A stretch of 64,000 bases of DNA, taken from contig NZ_LT906447.1 in assembly GCF_900186985.1 (NCBI RefSeq), positions 1,054,001-1,118,000 on the forward strand. The letters run 5' to 3'. Position 1 is the first letter of the stretch. Each line of letters begins with the position of its first letter. Source of the DNA: Staphylococcus piscifermentans (lineage in GTDB: Bacteria > Bacillota > Bacilli > Staphylococcales > Staphylococcaceae). Shown piece after piece: positions 47,021 to 55,835 of this stretch. Under the pieces are notes generated by a model. That model had not been told where the DNA came from, did not search any database, and saw nothing but the letters and a program-made list of their open reading frames with translations. Position numbers and translations under genes: made by a program.

Positions 47021-47132
47021 GGACGGCGAAATGATTTTAAGCAAAAATTATTTCGTCGTTCTGCCCCAACAAAGCTATTAAGATAGCTACTACAAGTTTA
47101 GAGTGAGGAGCTGAGACATAATTATGTCTCAG
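47021..47132. repeat. Composite hairpin element between gnd and zwf
   Basis: An 18-bp stem allowing three G-U pairs (47021-47038 with 47044-47061) is followed by CCCCAACAAAGCTATT and a perfect 22-base palindrome CTGAGACATAATTATGTCTCAG (47111-47132). The same arrangement lies after rex (17,290-17,399). It may partly terminate or process the message between gnd and zwf. Confidence 0.6.
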
Positions 47133-47170
47133 TCCCAATCTAAGCATCAAATCAGAAAGAAGGGTTGATT

Positions 47171-48643
47171 TTGAAAAAGAATATTTCAGCTTTAATTACA
47201 ATATTTGGAGCAACGGGGGATTTAAGTTATCGCAAATTATTTCCATCAATATATAATTTATTCCAAAAAGGATACTTTGCTGAATCTGTTGCCATTATAG
47301 GCGCAGGAATAGATCAACTGACTACAGAAGAGTTCAGAAAACAAGTGAAAGCAGCGATACAAAACCATATTGATAATCCAGAAAAAGTTGAATCTTTTTT
47401 AAAGCATCTATTTTATAAACAACAAGATGTTAATGACACAGCAAGTTATGAATCATTATTGCAATTAAGTCAAAAATTAGAGGATCAATTTAATTTAGAA
47501 GGAAATCGATTATTTTATCTAGCTATGTCGCCGAATTTTTTTGGAATAGTAGCAAAAAATTTAAAAGATTCAGGTCTTACAAATACCAAAGGATTTAAAA
47601 GAATTATTATTGAAAAACCATTTGGGGATAACTTAAAATCTGCAGAAAAATTAAATAATCAAATAAGAAATTCATTTGAAGAGGATGAAATTTTTAGAAT
47701 CGATCATTATTTAGGCAAAGAAATGATACAGAATATTGAGCGATTGCGCTTTGGTAACACTATATTTGAACCTCTTTGGAACAATAAGTATATTTCTAAT
47801 ATACAAATTACTTCTGCTGAAACATTAGGAGTAGAAGATCGCGGGGGCTACTATGAATCGAGTGGCGCATTGAAAGATATGGTACAAAATCACTTATTAC
47901 AAATGGTTTCTTTACTTGCAATGGAAACACCGAATAGTAGAAATAGTAATGATATAAGAAGAGAAAAAGTTCAAGTGTTAAAAGCATTAAAAAATGTAAA
48001 ACCTATTGAAATTAAGCGGAACTTTGTACGTGGACAGTATGATAAAGGTATAATTAATAATGAACCTGTCCAAGCGTATAGAAGTGAACCTAATGTGGAC
48101 CCAAATTCAACTACAGAAACATTTGTGGCAGGAAAAATAGAAATTGATAATGTTAGATGGGCCGGTGTTCCATTTTATGTGCGTACAGGGAAACGCATGA
48201 GTAAAAAATCTATACAAATCGTTATAGAATTTAAGAAAAACCCAAGAAATTTATACTATGAAAATAATGAAGATAATGCGGCGAATTTATTAGTCATCGA
48301 TGTACAACCTAACGAAGGATTTTCATTATGTGTTAACGGTAAGAAGAGTGATCAAAATAATGAAATGCAAAGTGTTAAACTTCCTTACACAATGCCAATC
48401 AATGATAAGATGAATACTGTTGATGCCTATGAAAACCTTATCTTTGATGTATTGCTTGGAGATCAAACAAACTTTACACACTGGGATGAATTAATGTACT
48501 CTTGGTTATTTATAGATGAAATTGAAAAAGTATGGAGTTATGAGCAACCGAACTTCCCTAACTATAAAGCGGGAACTAACGGACCTGAAGAAAGTGATGA
48601 GTTACTTGAAAGAGATGGGTTGAGCTGGTGGAATAATTTATAA
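47171..48643 (+). CDS. zwf: Glucose-6-phosphate 1-dehydrogenase
   Basis: First enzyme of the oxidative pentose phosphate pathway, making NADPH. A 490-residue protein with the NADP-binding FGATGDLSYRKLFPS, the catalytic RIDHYLGKEMIQN near residue 177, IEKPFGDN and FYVRTGKRMSKK. The TTG at 47171 has AAGGG six bases upstream and is preferred to TTG 47165. The gene is visibly richer in A and T than its neighbours. It follows gnd by 216 bases containing the hairpin element. Confidence 0.93.
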   Translation: MKKNISALITIFGATGDLSYRKLFPSIYNLFQKGYFAESVAIIGAGIDQLTTEEFRKQVKAAIQNHIDNPEKVESFLKHLFYKQQDVNDTASYESLLQLSQKLEDQFNLEGNRLFYLAMSPNFFGIVAKNLKDSGLTNTKGFKRIIIEKPFGDNLKSAEKLNNQIRNSFEEDEIFRIDHYLGKEMIQNIERLRFGNTIFEPLWNNKYISNIQITSAETLGVEDRGGYYESSGALKDMVQNHLLQMVSLLAMETPNSRNSNDIRREKVQVLKALKNVKPIEIKRNFVRGQYDKGIINNEPVQAYRSEPNVDPNSTTETFVAGKIEIDNVRWAGVPFYVRTGKRMSKKSIQIVIEFKKNPRNLYYENNEDNAANLLVIDVQPNEGFSLCVNGKKSDQNNEMQSVKLPYTMPINDKMNTVDAYENLIFDVLLGDQTNFTHWDELMYSWLFIDEIEKVWSYEQPNFPNYKAGTNGPEESDELLERDGLSWWNNL

Positions 48644-48712
48644 TACTATTTGAGTAAATTATCTTTCTATTTATGGCTTACAAAATAAAACTGGTTGGAA
48701 TTTAGCAGTTTA

Positions 48713-48731
48713 GTTGTTGAATTTCAACAGC
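48713..48731. other. Palindrome between zwf and the HxlR gene
   Basis: TGTTGAA-T-TTCAACA (48715-48729) is flanked by further matching bases apart from one pair. No T run follows, so it is not a standard terminator. It lies 213 bases upstream of the HxlR gene. The remainder of the 298-base gap holds an imperfect CAACTT/AAGTTG dyad (48,798-48,825) and no ORF. Confidence 0.4.
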
Positions 48732-48941
48732 TATTAAAAATACACTTTGCTATATTCAATTTCATTTAAATCGGCAATCAAAGTTAACTGTAAATCAACT
48801 TCAAATTGAATTAAGTTGTATGTTGCTTAATTATAGATAACCTCCTTAAGTCAACATGATGGCCAAAACTTTACCATCTAGTTTATATTTCTGATATTCA
48901 TTTATTTCCAAGAATAATACAAAAAATAAAGGAGGAATAAA

Positions 48942-49280
48942 ATGTTAATTGAATATAAAAACAGAGAATTTTATACATCTAAAGATTTAGCACTATCTGT
49001 TATTGGGGGAAAGTGGAAAATACCTATTATATATCATTTATTACAATCAGAAGTATTAAGACTCAGTGAACTTGAAAAATTAATGCCTGATATTAATCAA
49101 AGAATGCTCATTAGACAGTTGAGAGAGTTAGAGCATGATAATATTATTGAAAGAAAAGAATATCCTGTAGTACCACCAAAAGTTGAATATAAATTAACTA
49201 ATATTGGAAGAGCACTTGATAAAGTAGTATATGCGATTTGCGATTGGGGAGACGAATTTCTAGAGGAAATCGTTAAATAA
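48942..49280 (+). CDS. HxlR-family transcriptional regulator
   Basis: A 112-residue winged-helix protein. LALSVIGGKWKIPIIYHL and NQRMLIRQLRELEHDNIIERKEY are the HxlR signature. The N-terminal cysteine that many redox-sensing HxlR proteins carry just before the first helix is missing (FYTSKDLALSV); the only cysteine is in AICDWGDE. AAAGGAGG precedes the ATG. Its target is unknown; adjacency to the pentose phosphate cluster suggests a possible link, not evidence. Confidence 0.87.
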   Translation: MLIEYKNREFYTSKDLALSVIGGKWKIPIIYHLLQSEVLRLSELEKLMPDINQRMLIRQLRELEHDNIIERKEYPVVPPKVEYKLTNIGRALDKVVYAICDWGDEFLEEIVK

Positions 49281-49730
49281 ATTTTTGCCCAATTTAAACC
49301 AGTCCGTTCAAAAGATTATAATATAGAGTGAACTCATTAAACTGAACTTTTTAATTGAGTTATTTTTTCTAAGGCAAGATTCCTGCATTTAACAGGAGTC
49401 TTGCCTTTTAAGTTTTCTTTTTAGATTTGAGAAAAATTTGTGAAGGTCATATTTAATTGGAATAACTCAAAAGCGAGAGGATATTTAAAAGGAATAAGGA
49501 TAAGAACAAAATGTCCAATGTTACTTTTCATCCTCGAAATTCCCGCCATTCTTAACGATAAATATAAGTTATCAAAATACATAATCTAAAATTATGTATT
49601 CGTTTTCACAAAAACATCTAAATATACAGAAAATTATGATAAACTTAATAAAACAATAGCATATCTAAGCAATAGATATATTTATTTTATTTAAATAGAT
49701 ACACAGCTATTGAAATAAGGGGGGATTGTT
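49281..49730. other. 450-base gap between the HxlR gene and sdcS
   Basis: A terminator stem AAGGCAAGATTCCTG/CAGGAGTCTTGCCTT with T run (49371-49410) ends the HxlR message. A 14-codon ORF (49511-49555) reads MSNVTFHPRNSRHS behind AAGGA; it may be a leader or chance. AT-rich DNA before sdcS contains an imperfect palindrome (ATACATAATCTAAAATTATGTAT near 49,580). Nothing else coding was seen. Confidence 0.5.
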
Positions 49731-51293
49731 ATGCTGAAACAACATAACAGCAATTTTTTCATGACAGGCAGTCTGACATTCTTTTCCAATAAGAAGAAAA
49801 ATAAGCCTTATAATTTAGGACAATTGATTGGGCTTATATTAGGACCTGTTTTATTTGCTTTAATTTTATTATTTGTACATCCAGAAGGTTTAGGTTACAA
49901 AGGGGTATTTGTAATGGCGAGTACAGCATGGATTGCTGTATGGTGGATTACCGAAGCTATACCCATACCGGCGACCAGCTTAATGCCGCTAGTACTGATG
50001 CCGATTGGACATGTAATGGATCCGGCTCAAGTTACTTCAGAATACGGCAATGATATTATCTTCTTATTCTTAGGAGGATTTATCCTAGCAATAGCAATGG
50101 AAAGATGGAACTTACATACACGGGTAGCTTTAATTATTATTAATAGTATTGGAACAAGTACAGGTAAAATATTACTTGGGTTTATGTTAGCAACAGGCGG
50201 TTTATCTATGTTTGTATCCAATACAGCAGCAGTAATGATTATGATTCCTATTGGATTAGCAATCATTGCTGAAGCTAAAAAATTAAATGAGAAAGAACAT
50301 CATGAGAAAAGTTTATCGAAATTTGAACAATCCTTAGTGTTGGCAATCGGATATGCCGGTACTATAGGTGGTATGGGAACGTTAATCGGGACGCCGCCAT
50401 TGATTATTTTAAAAGGACAATATCATGCAGCTTTCGGACATGAAATCAGTTTCGCTAAATGGATGATTATCGGTGTGCCGACAGTCATTGTTCTGTTATT
50501 TTTAACATGGTTATATTTGCGCTATGTGGCATTTAAACAAGAGTTAAAATATTTGCCTGGCGGAGATGCACTTATTAAAACGAAGTTGAAAGAATTAGGA
50601 AAGGTCTCATATGAAGAGAAAGTTGTATTCACTGTCTTTACTACAGCCAGTATTCTGTGGATTATCCGCGAGTTTGTGTTAAAGCAATGGGGACCGACAT
50701 CTTTAGTGCAAGATGGAACGATTGCGATGTTTGTTTCGATTCTGCTCTTCATTATTCCAGCTAAAAATACTAAAAAATATAAAAGAATTATTGATTGGGA
50801 AGTTGCTAAAGAGTTGCCTTGGGGCGTTTTAATCCTCTTCGGGGGCGGTTTAGCACTTGCAAAAGGTATCTCGGAAAGTGGCTTAGCTAAATGGTTAGGT
50901 CAGCAATTAGTAGCGTTGAATGGCGTCAGCCCGCTTCTCATCGTTATTGTTATTACGATGTTTGTTTTATTCTTAACTGAGGTGACTTCTAATACTGCGA
51001 CAGCAACTATGATTCTGCCGATCTTAGCAACACTCTCAGTAGCTATCGGCGTACATCCATTATTATTAATGGTTCCGGCAGCTATGGCTTCGAACTGTGC
51101 TTATATGATGCCAGTCGGTACACCACCGAACGCTATCGTATTTGGTACAGGTTTGATTTCTATTAAGAAAATGGCTAGTGTCGGGTTCTGGGTCAATATG
51201 ATTAGTGCGATACTCATTATCTTAGTCGTTTACTTCTTAATGCCGTTTGCCTTAGGTATTGATATCAGCGAACCATTAAAATTAGTTAAATAA
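49731..51293 (+). CDS. sdcS: Sodium/dicarboxylate symporter
   Basis: A 520-residue SLC13/DASS symporter importing succinate, fumarate and malate with sodium. The conserved SNT motifs are FVSNTAAVMIMIPIG and TEVTSNTATATMILP, and the C-terminal signature is ASNCAYMMPVGTPPNAIVFG. There are about 11-14 membrane helices. The sequence is close to my memory of S. aureus SdcS in length and motifs. GGGGGGATT precedes the ATG. A single gene with terminators around it. Confidence 0.93.
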   Translation: MLKQHNSNFFMTGSLTFFSNKKKNKPYNLGQLIGLILGPVLFALILLFVHPEGLGYKGVFVMASTAWIAVWWITEAIPIPATSLMPLVLMPIGHVMDPAQVTSEYGNDIIFLFLGGFILAIAMERWNLHTRVALIIINSIGTSTGKILLGFMLATGGLSMFVSNTAAVMIMIPIGLAIIAEAKKLNEKEHHEKSLSKFEQSLVLAIGYAGTIGGMGTLIGTPPLIILKGQYHAAFGHEISFAKWMIIGVPTVIVLLFLTWLYLRYVAFKQELKYLPGGDALIKTKLKELGKVSYEEKVVFTVFTTASILWIIREFVLKQWGPTSLVQDGTIAMFVSILLFIIPAKNTKKYKRIIDWEVAKELPWGVLILFGGGLALAKGISESGLAKWLGQQLVALNGVSPLLIVIVITMFVLFLTEVTSNTATATMILPILATLSVAIGVHPLLLMVPAAMASNCAYMMPVGTPPNAIVFGTGLISIKKMASVGFWVNMISAILIILVVYFLMPFALGIDISEPLKLVK

Positions 51294-51333
51294 GGAATTG
51301 AGACATTGTTTGATGTCTCATGCTAAATAGCGC

Positions 51334-51367
51334 AACAGGGTTGGGGTAAATAATACCCAACCCTGTT
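51334..51367. terminator. Terminator between sdcS and the beta-helix gene
   Basis: Stem AACAGGGTTGGGGTA/TACCCAACCCTGTT, with T-rich flanks, shared by convergent genes. Confidence 0.85.
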
Positions 51368-51369
51368 AT

Positions 51370-52482
51370 TTATTTTAAGATTAATATTTCGTTTGTAATG
51401 TTTTTAAGTTTGACTTGCTTGGCTGATAGTGAAGGTTGTTGCACTATAAGTTGATCGATATCTTCTAAATGTAAGTGCTGGTGCGCTTCATTAAAGACAT
51501 TATCTGCAACAACGACATCTTGATGTTGAATATTTTTATAATTGCGGATATGGACAGCATCTTTTTTCATATTACCGTCGAAGCGGTTATTAATGATATT
51601 CACGTGTGTTCCGCTTTGGGGACCTGTAATCCAACCTGATTGGATGTCAGCAGTATTTTTATCATCTTTAGTTCCGAGAAAACGAATACCGCCAGTGCAA
51701 TCAATAAAGTGATTATCCATAATATAAACATCTTTGGCTTTAAGCGGTGTTAATGCATAATCGCCGGTTTGGTGAAACGTATTTTTAAAAATAGAAAGAT
51801 GTTCATAATATTGATTATGGCGTGTGGCGTGAGAGCCGATAGCGCGATTCCAACTATTAAAGCTCGGTGTCTCGGAAGGACCGAAATAACATTCAGAAAT
51901 GGAGACATTTTTAGTAATAGTACCATCGCGTGTACCGAATTTCGGAAAGGCGCCAGGAACTTGGATATCTAACTGAATGGCTTCTGAAAAACTGCGATCG
52001 CCATTAATATCTAAAAAGCCTTCAAAGTTGCAACGTGTAATTATTAATCCATCTACACCACAGGCATCGATGCCATGGCCGCCAACTACATCTTTAATTG
52101 TAACATTATATAATACAATATCTTCTGCGTGCCCTATACACATCGCTGTATTGTTATCTGGAATGCGTGAACCGTTCATATCGAAAGTTCCGCCGATAAT
52201 ACGTAAGTGTCCATTTCCGCGATAGCCATGATATTGACCATAACGATAGCCATTTTTCAACAAAGCATCTTTGCCATGACGTTGCAGCACTGCCGCTTCG
52301 TTTAAAAATAAAGTAGTGCCTTCAAAGATTGTTAAAGCGCGTTTAATATGATAGGTTCCAGCTGGAATATAAACAATGCTGCCTGGATGCTTTTTAGCTA
52401 AGTTGAGCGCTTGTTGTATAGCTTTAGTATCTTTATGTTTATGTTTTCCGGCGAGCCCGAATTGAACGGGGTTGATAATCAT
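51370..52482 (-). CDS. Right-handed beta-helix protein, glycosidase-like
   Basis: A 370-residue pectin-lyase-fold protein. The N-terminus (GKHKHKDTKAIQQALNLAKKHPGSIVYIPAGTYHI) is the usual cap of GH28-like proteins, shown by DTKAIQQAL and VYIPAGTY. Repeating Asn-ladder strands follow (IVLYNVTIKDV, LIITRCNFEGF, VSISECYFG, LSIFKNTFHQ, VYIMDNHFID). There is no signal peptide, so it acts inside the cell or is a pseudo-hydrolase. The substrate is unknown. The ATG at 52482 follows AGGTGG; a TTG at 52518 has no ribosome site. Confidence 0.8.
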   Translation of the reverse strand: MIINPVQFGLAGKHKHKDTKAIQQALNLAKKHPGSIVYIPAGTYHIKRALTIFEGTTLFLNEAAVLQRHGKDALLKNGYRYGQYHGYRGNGHLRIIGGTFDMNGSRIPDNNTAMCIGHAEDIVLYNVTIKDVVGGHGIDACGVDGLIITRCNFEGFLDINGDRSFSEAIQLDIQVPGAFPKFGTRDGTITKNVSISECYFGPSETPSFNSWNRAIGSHATRHNQYYEHLSIFKNTFHQTGDYALTPLKAKDVYIMDNHFIDCTGGIRFLGTKDDKNTADIQSGWITGPQSGTHVNIINNRFDGNMKKDAVHIRNYKNIQHQDVVVADNVFNEAHQHLHLEDIDQLIVQQPSLSAKQVKLKNITNEILILK

Positions 52483-52618
52483 TTGCTGCCACCTGCTTTC
52501 CAAAGGTTTCTTTTTCAAAAAATAGTAGGGTATGTATGGTCGATAAATTCTGTGAAGTAGGTTATTCTAAGTATAAACGAGATAGTATTAGTATAAACAA
52601 AAATGGGGGTTATGCATA

Positions 52619-53170
52619 ATGGCAAAGCAAGCTTTGATTGTTGTAGATTATTCGTATGATTTTGTAGCGCCAGATGGCAAGCTGACTTGCGGTGAACCGG
52701 GGCAAGCGATTGATGACTTTATTGCTGAACGTATGGAAGCGTTTGATGCAGAGAGTGATGAAATATTTATCATGATGGATTTGCATTATGAAAATGATGA
52801 CTATCATCCTGAAAGCAAGTTGTTCCCGCCGCATAATATTGAAGGGACTTCGGGAAGAGAGTTATATGGCAAAGTTAAAGAGGTGTATGACAGTATCAAG
52901 GAGCATGAAAATGTTCATTTCTTAGATAAACGTCGTTATGATTCTTTCTTTGGTACGCCTTTAGATAGCTTATTGCGTGAGCGTGGTATCAAAGATATCG
53001 AAATTGTTGGAGTTTGTACGGATATTTGTGTATTGCATACTGCTGTTTCAGCGTATAATAAAGGGTATAATACGACTATACCTGAAAAGGGAGTGGCCTC
53101 CTTTAATCCGGCAGGTCATGAATTTGCACTAGAACATTTTAAAAATGTATTAGGTGTAAAGGTAGAATAA
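52619..53170 (+). CDS. pncA: Nicotinamidase
   Basis: Isochorismatase-fold amidase of 183 residues converting nicotinamide to nicotinate for NAD salvage. The catalytic Asp-Lys-Cys triad is likely in VVDYSYDF (Asp), FLDKRRYDSFFGTPL (Lys) and VGVCTDICVLHTA (Cys). MDLHYENDDYHPES supplies the metal ligands. The start ATG at 52619 lies behind GGGGG. The pathway continues with pncB and nadE at 60,396-62,700. Confidence 0.9.
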   Translation: MAKQALIVVDYSYDFVAPDGKLTCGEPGQAIDDFIAERMEAFDAESDEIFIMMDLHYENDDYHPESKLFPPHNIEGTSGRELYGKVKEVYDSIKEHENVHFLDKRRYDSFFGTPLDSLLRERGIKDIEIVGVCTDICVLHTAVSAYNKGYNTTIPEKGVASFNPAGHEFALEHFKNVLGVKVE

Positions 53171-53245
53171 CAGTTTCAAATCGTGCTAAAATAGAATTAA
53201 TTAGATATGAATTATAAAATTTAATGACAAGGAGTGTCTCAGGAC

Positions 53246-54172
53246 ATGGCAAGTACTTATATTTTCGGGCATAAAAGTCCAGATACTGATGCAATCAACT
53301 CAGCAATTATTATGGCTGAATTTGAAAGATTAAATGGAAACGATTCTGCGAAAGCATATCGTTTAGGGGAATTAAATCCAGAAACACAATATGCTTTAGA
53401 TTATTTTAAAGCAGAAGCACCTGAATTATTATCAGATGACTTAACAGATAAAGATGTTATCTTAGTTGATCATAATGAATTCCAACAAAGCGCAGACTCA
53501 ATTGAAAGTGCGAATATTCTTCACGTAGTGGATCACCATAGAATTGCAAATTTCCATACTGCTGCACCTTTATACTACCGCGCTGAACCACTAGGCTGCA
53601 CAGCTACGATTTTGTATAAAATGTTCAAAGAACAAGGGTTCGAAATTAAACCGCAAATTGCTGGTTTAATGTTATCTGCAATTATTTCTGACAGCTTATT
53701 ATTCAAATCACCAACTTGTACTGAGCAAGACAAAGCAGCAGCACAAGCATTAGAAAATCTTGCTGGTGTCAACGCTCAAGAATACGGTTTGGAAATGTTG
53801 AAAGCAGGCGCTTCAACAGTGGATAAATCTCCAGTTGAAATTATCAATGCGGATGCTAAAACATTCGAAATGGGCGATTATTCTGTAAGAATCGGTCAAG
53901 TCAACACAGTAGATGTGAATGAAATTCTTGCACGTCAAGCAGAATTAGAACAAGCAATCACTGAAACTTTAAGTGGCGCAGAATATGACATTTTCGTATT
54001 GGTAGCGACTGATATTTTAAACAGTGATTCAACAATTCTTGTGCTCGGCAAAGATAAAGATAAAATTGCAAAGGCATTTGATGTGGAATTAGATAATAAT
54101 ACTGCTTTCTTACCAGGTGTGGTATCACGTAAGAAACAAATTGTTCCACCGATTACTGCAGCCTTATCATAA
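53246..54172 (+). CDS. ppaC: Manganese-dependent inorganic pyrophosphatase
   Basis: DHH-family family II pyrophosphatase of 308 residues. Metal ligands are in FGHKSPDTDAINSA, VDHNEF and VVDHHRIANF; the C-terminal DHHA2 domain carries SRKKQIVPPIT. ATG 53246 lies behind AAGGAG; an in-frame GTG at 53234 overlaps that site. It removes pyrophosphate in the cytoplasm. Confidence 0.95.
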   Translation: MASTYIFGHKSPDTDAINSAIIMAEFERLNGNDSAKAYRLGELNPETQYALDYFKAEAPELLSDDLTDKDVILVDHNEFQQSADSIESANILHVVDHHRIANFHTAAPLYYRAEPLGCTATILYKMFKEQGFEIKPQIAGLMLSAIISDSLLFKSPTCTEQDKAAAQALENLAGVNAQEYGLEMLKAGASTVDKSPVEIINADAKTFEMGDYSVRIGQVNTVDVNEILARQAELEQAITETLSGAEYDIFVLVATDILNSDSTILVLGKDKDKIAKAFDVELDNNTAFLPGVVSRKKQIVPPITAALS

Positions 54173-54220
54173 GAATTGAATTATGGTCTGATAGGTAACG
54201 ATAAATATTATTAGATTTAT

Positions 54221-54293
54221 AAACTGGGATAAGTTAAGATGATGAGAATGAGTAATTGCATTCTTGCGCGCTGACTTATTCTAGTTTTTTTAT
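54221..54293 (+). terminator. ppaC terminator
   Basis: Long imperfect stem AAACTGGGATAAGTTA with TGACTTATTCTAGTTT, then a T run. Confidence 0.7.
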
Positions 54294-54383
54294 TTTTTAA
54301 AAATAAGAAAAATAAAAGATAGTTAAAAAGGGTAAATAAAATAAACATATCAGGAATGCAAAACGAAGGGAGTATTAAAATCA

Positions 54384-55760
54384 TTGAAAACGATTCAAGA
54401 ACGATTTAATAACTGCCAAGGTTATTATAAAACCCAAATTACAAAGGATATCAAGTATCGTCGCAAGCAATTAAAAAATTTAAAAAAGGCTATTAATCAA
54501 CATGAAAAGCAATTGTTGGCAGCATTGCATTTAGATTTAGGAAAAAATAAAGTTGAAGCATATGCGACTGAAATAGGAATGGTCTTAAAAAGTATTAGTA
54601 ATGCACGTAAGGAAATACATAAATGGGCAAAAACGAAACAAGTCAACACACCTTTATATTTATTCCCGGCTAAAAGTTATATTAAAAAAGAACCGCTTGG
54701 AACTGTATTGATTATCGGACCGTTTAATTACCCGGTACAACTTGTATTTGAACCGTTAATCGGTGCAATTGCGGCAGGGAATACAGCCATCGTCAAACCA
54801 TCTGAATTGACGCCGAATGTGTCGAATGTCATTGCTAAGATTATTGAAGATGCCTTTGAAGAAGCTTATGTTACCACTGTAGAAGGCGGTATCGATGAAA
54901 CGCAGACTTTATTAAATCTGCCTTTTGATTATATGTTCTTTACGGGCAGTGAAAAAGTGGGCAAAATTGTCTATGAAGCAGCCAGCAAACATCTGACGCC
55001 GGTAACTTTAGAATTAGGCGGCAAATCACCAGTTATTGTTGATGAAACAGCGAATTTGAAAGTTGCAAGTGAGCGTATAGCGATGGGAAAATTCACTAAT
55101 GCTGGTCAAACTTGCGTAGCACCAGATTATATTCTGGTTCAAAAGTCAGTTCAAGATGAATTTATTCAAGCTTTACGTAAAACTATAGAAGAGTTTTATG
55201 GCAAAACTCCAGAAAATAGTCCGGACTTCGGCAGAATTGTGAATCACAAACATTTTGCGCGATTGCAGCATTTATTGCAAGACAGCACCGGAGATATTGT
55301 AATCGGCGGAGAAGTCAATGCGGAGAACCGTTATGTTGCACCGACAATTGTCAAAGATGTCAAAACAGACGATCCGTTGATGCAGGAAGAAATTTTCGGG
55401 CCGATTTTACCGTTGCTATCATATGATTCGTTAGATGAAGCAATCGACTTTATTGCAGCGCGACCTAAACCATTAGCATTATATTTGTTTAGTGAAGATG
55501 AAAATTGTACAGACCGTGTGCTAAATGAGTTATCCTTTGGGGGAGGCGCTATAAATGATACGATGATGCAATTAGCTAACCCGAACTTACCGTTTGGGGG
55601 CGTTGGTGCTTCAGGATTTGGAAAATATCATGGCAAATATTCGTTCTCTACATTTACGCATGAAAAATCCTATATTTATAAAACCACGCGTTTAGAATCT
55701 GGCCTTATCTTCCCACCATATAAAGGGAAATTTTCATATGTCAAAAACTTATTTAAATGA
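54384..55760 (+). CDS. aldH: Aldehyde dehydrogenase (class 3-like)
   Basis: NAD(P)-dependent aldehyde dehydrogenase of 458 residues, short form related to class 3. GPFNYPVQL is the dinucleotide loop, LELGGKSP carries the catalytic glutamate, and TNAGQTCVAPDYIL the nucleophilic cysteine. The C-terminus is basic (PPYKGKFSYVKNLFK). The start is TTG 54384 behind GAAGGGAG. The substrate, a fatty or aromatic aldehyde, is uncertain. The symbol follows S. aureus usage. Confidence 0.87.
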   Translation: MKTIQERFNNCQGYYKTQITKDIKYRRKQLKNLKKAINQHEKQLLAALHLDLGKNKVEAYATEIGMVLKSISNARKEIHKWAKTKQVNTPLYLFPAKSYIKKEPLGTVLIIGPFNYPVQLVFEPLIGAIAAGNTAIVKPSELTPNVSNVIAKIIEDAFEEAYVTTVEGGIDETQTLLNLPFDYMFFTGSEKVGKIVYEAASKHLTPVTLELGGKSPVIVDETANLKVASERIAMGKFTNAGQTCVAPDYILVQKSVQDEFIQALRKTIEEFYGKTPENSPDFGRIVNHKHFARLQHLLQDSTGDIVIGGEVNAENRYVAPTIVKDVKTDDPLMQEEIFGPILPLLSYDSLDEAIDFIAARPKPLALYLFSEDENCTDRVLNELSFGGGAINDTMMQLANPNLPFGGVGASGFGKYHGKYSFSTFTHEKSYIYKTTRLESGLIFPPYKGKFSYVKNLFK

Positions 55761-55773
55761 ATTTTAAAATAAG

Positions 55774-55816
55774 AGAGACCCTAAGGAGCGGAATATACCG
55801 CTTCCATAGGGTCTCT
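55774..55816. terminator. Terminator between aldH and the UvrA-like gene
   Basis: Strong stem AGAGACCCTAAGGAGCGG/CCGCTTCCATAGGGTCTCT followed by T-rich sequence. Confidence 0.88.
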
Positions 55817-55835
55817 TCTTTATATTCATAATGAT

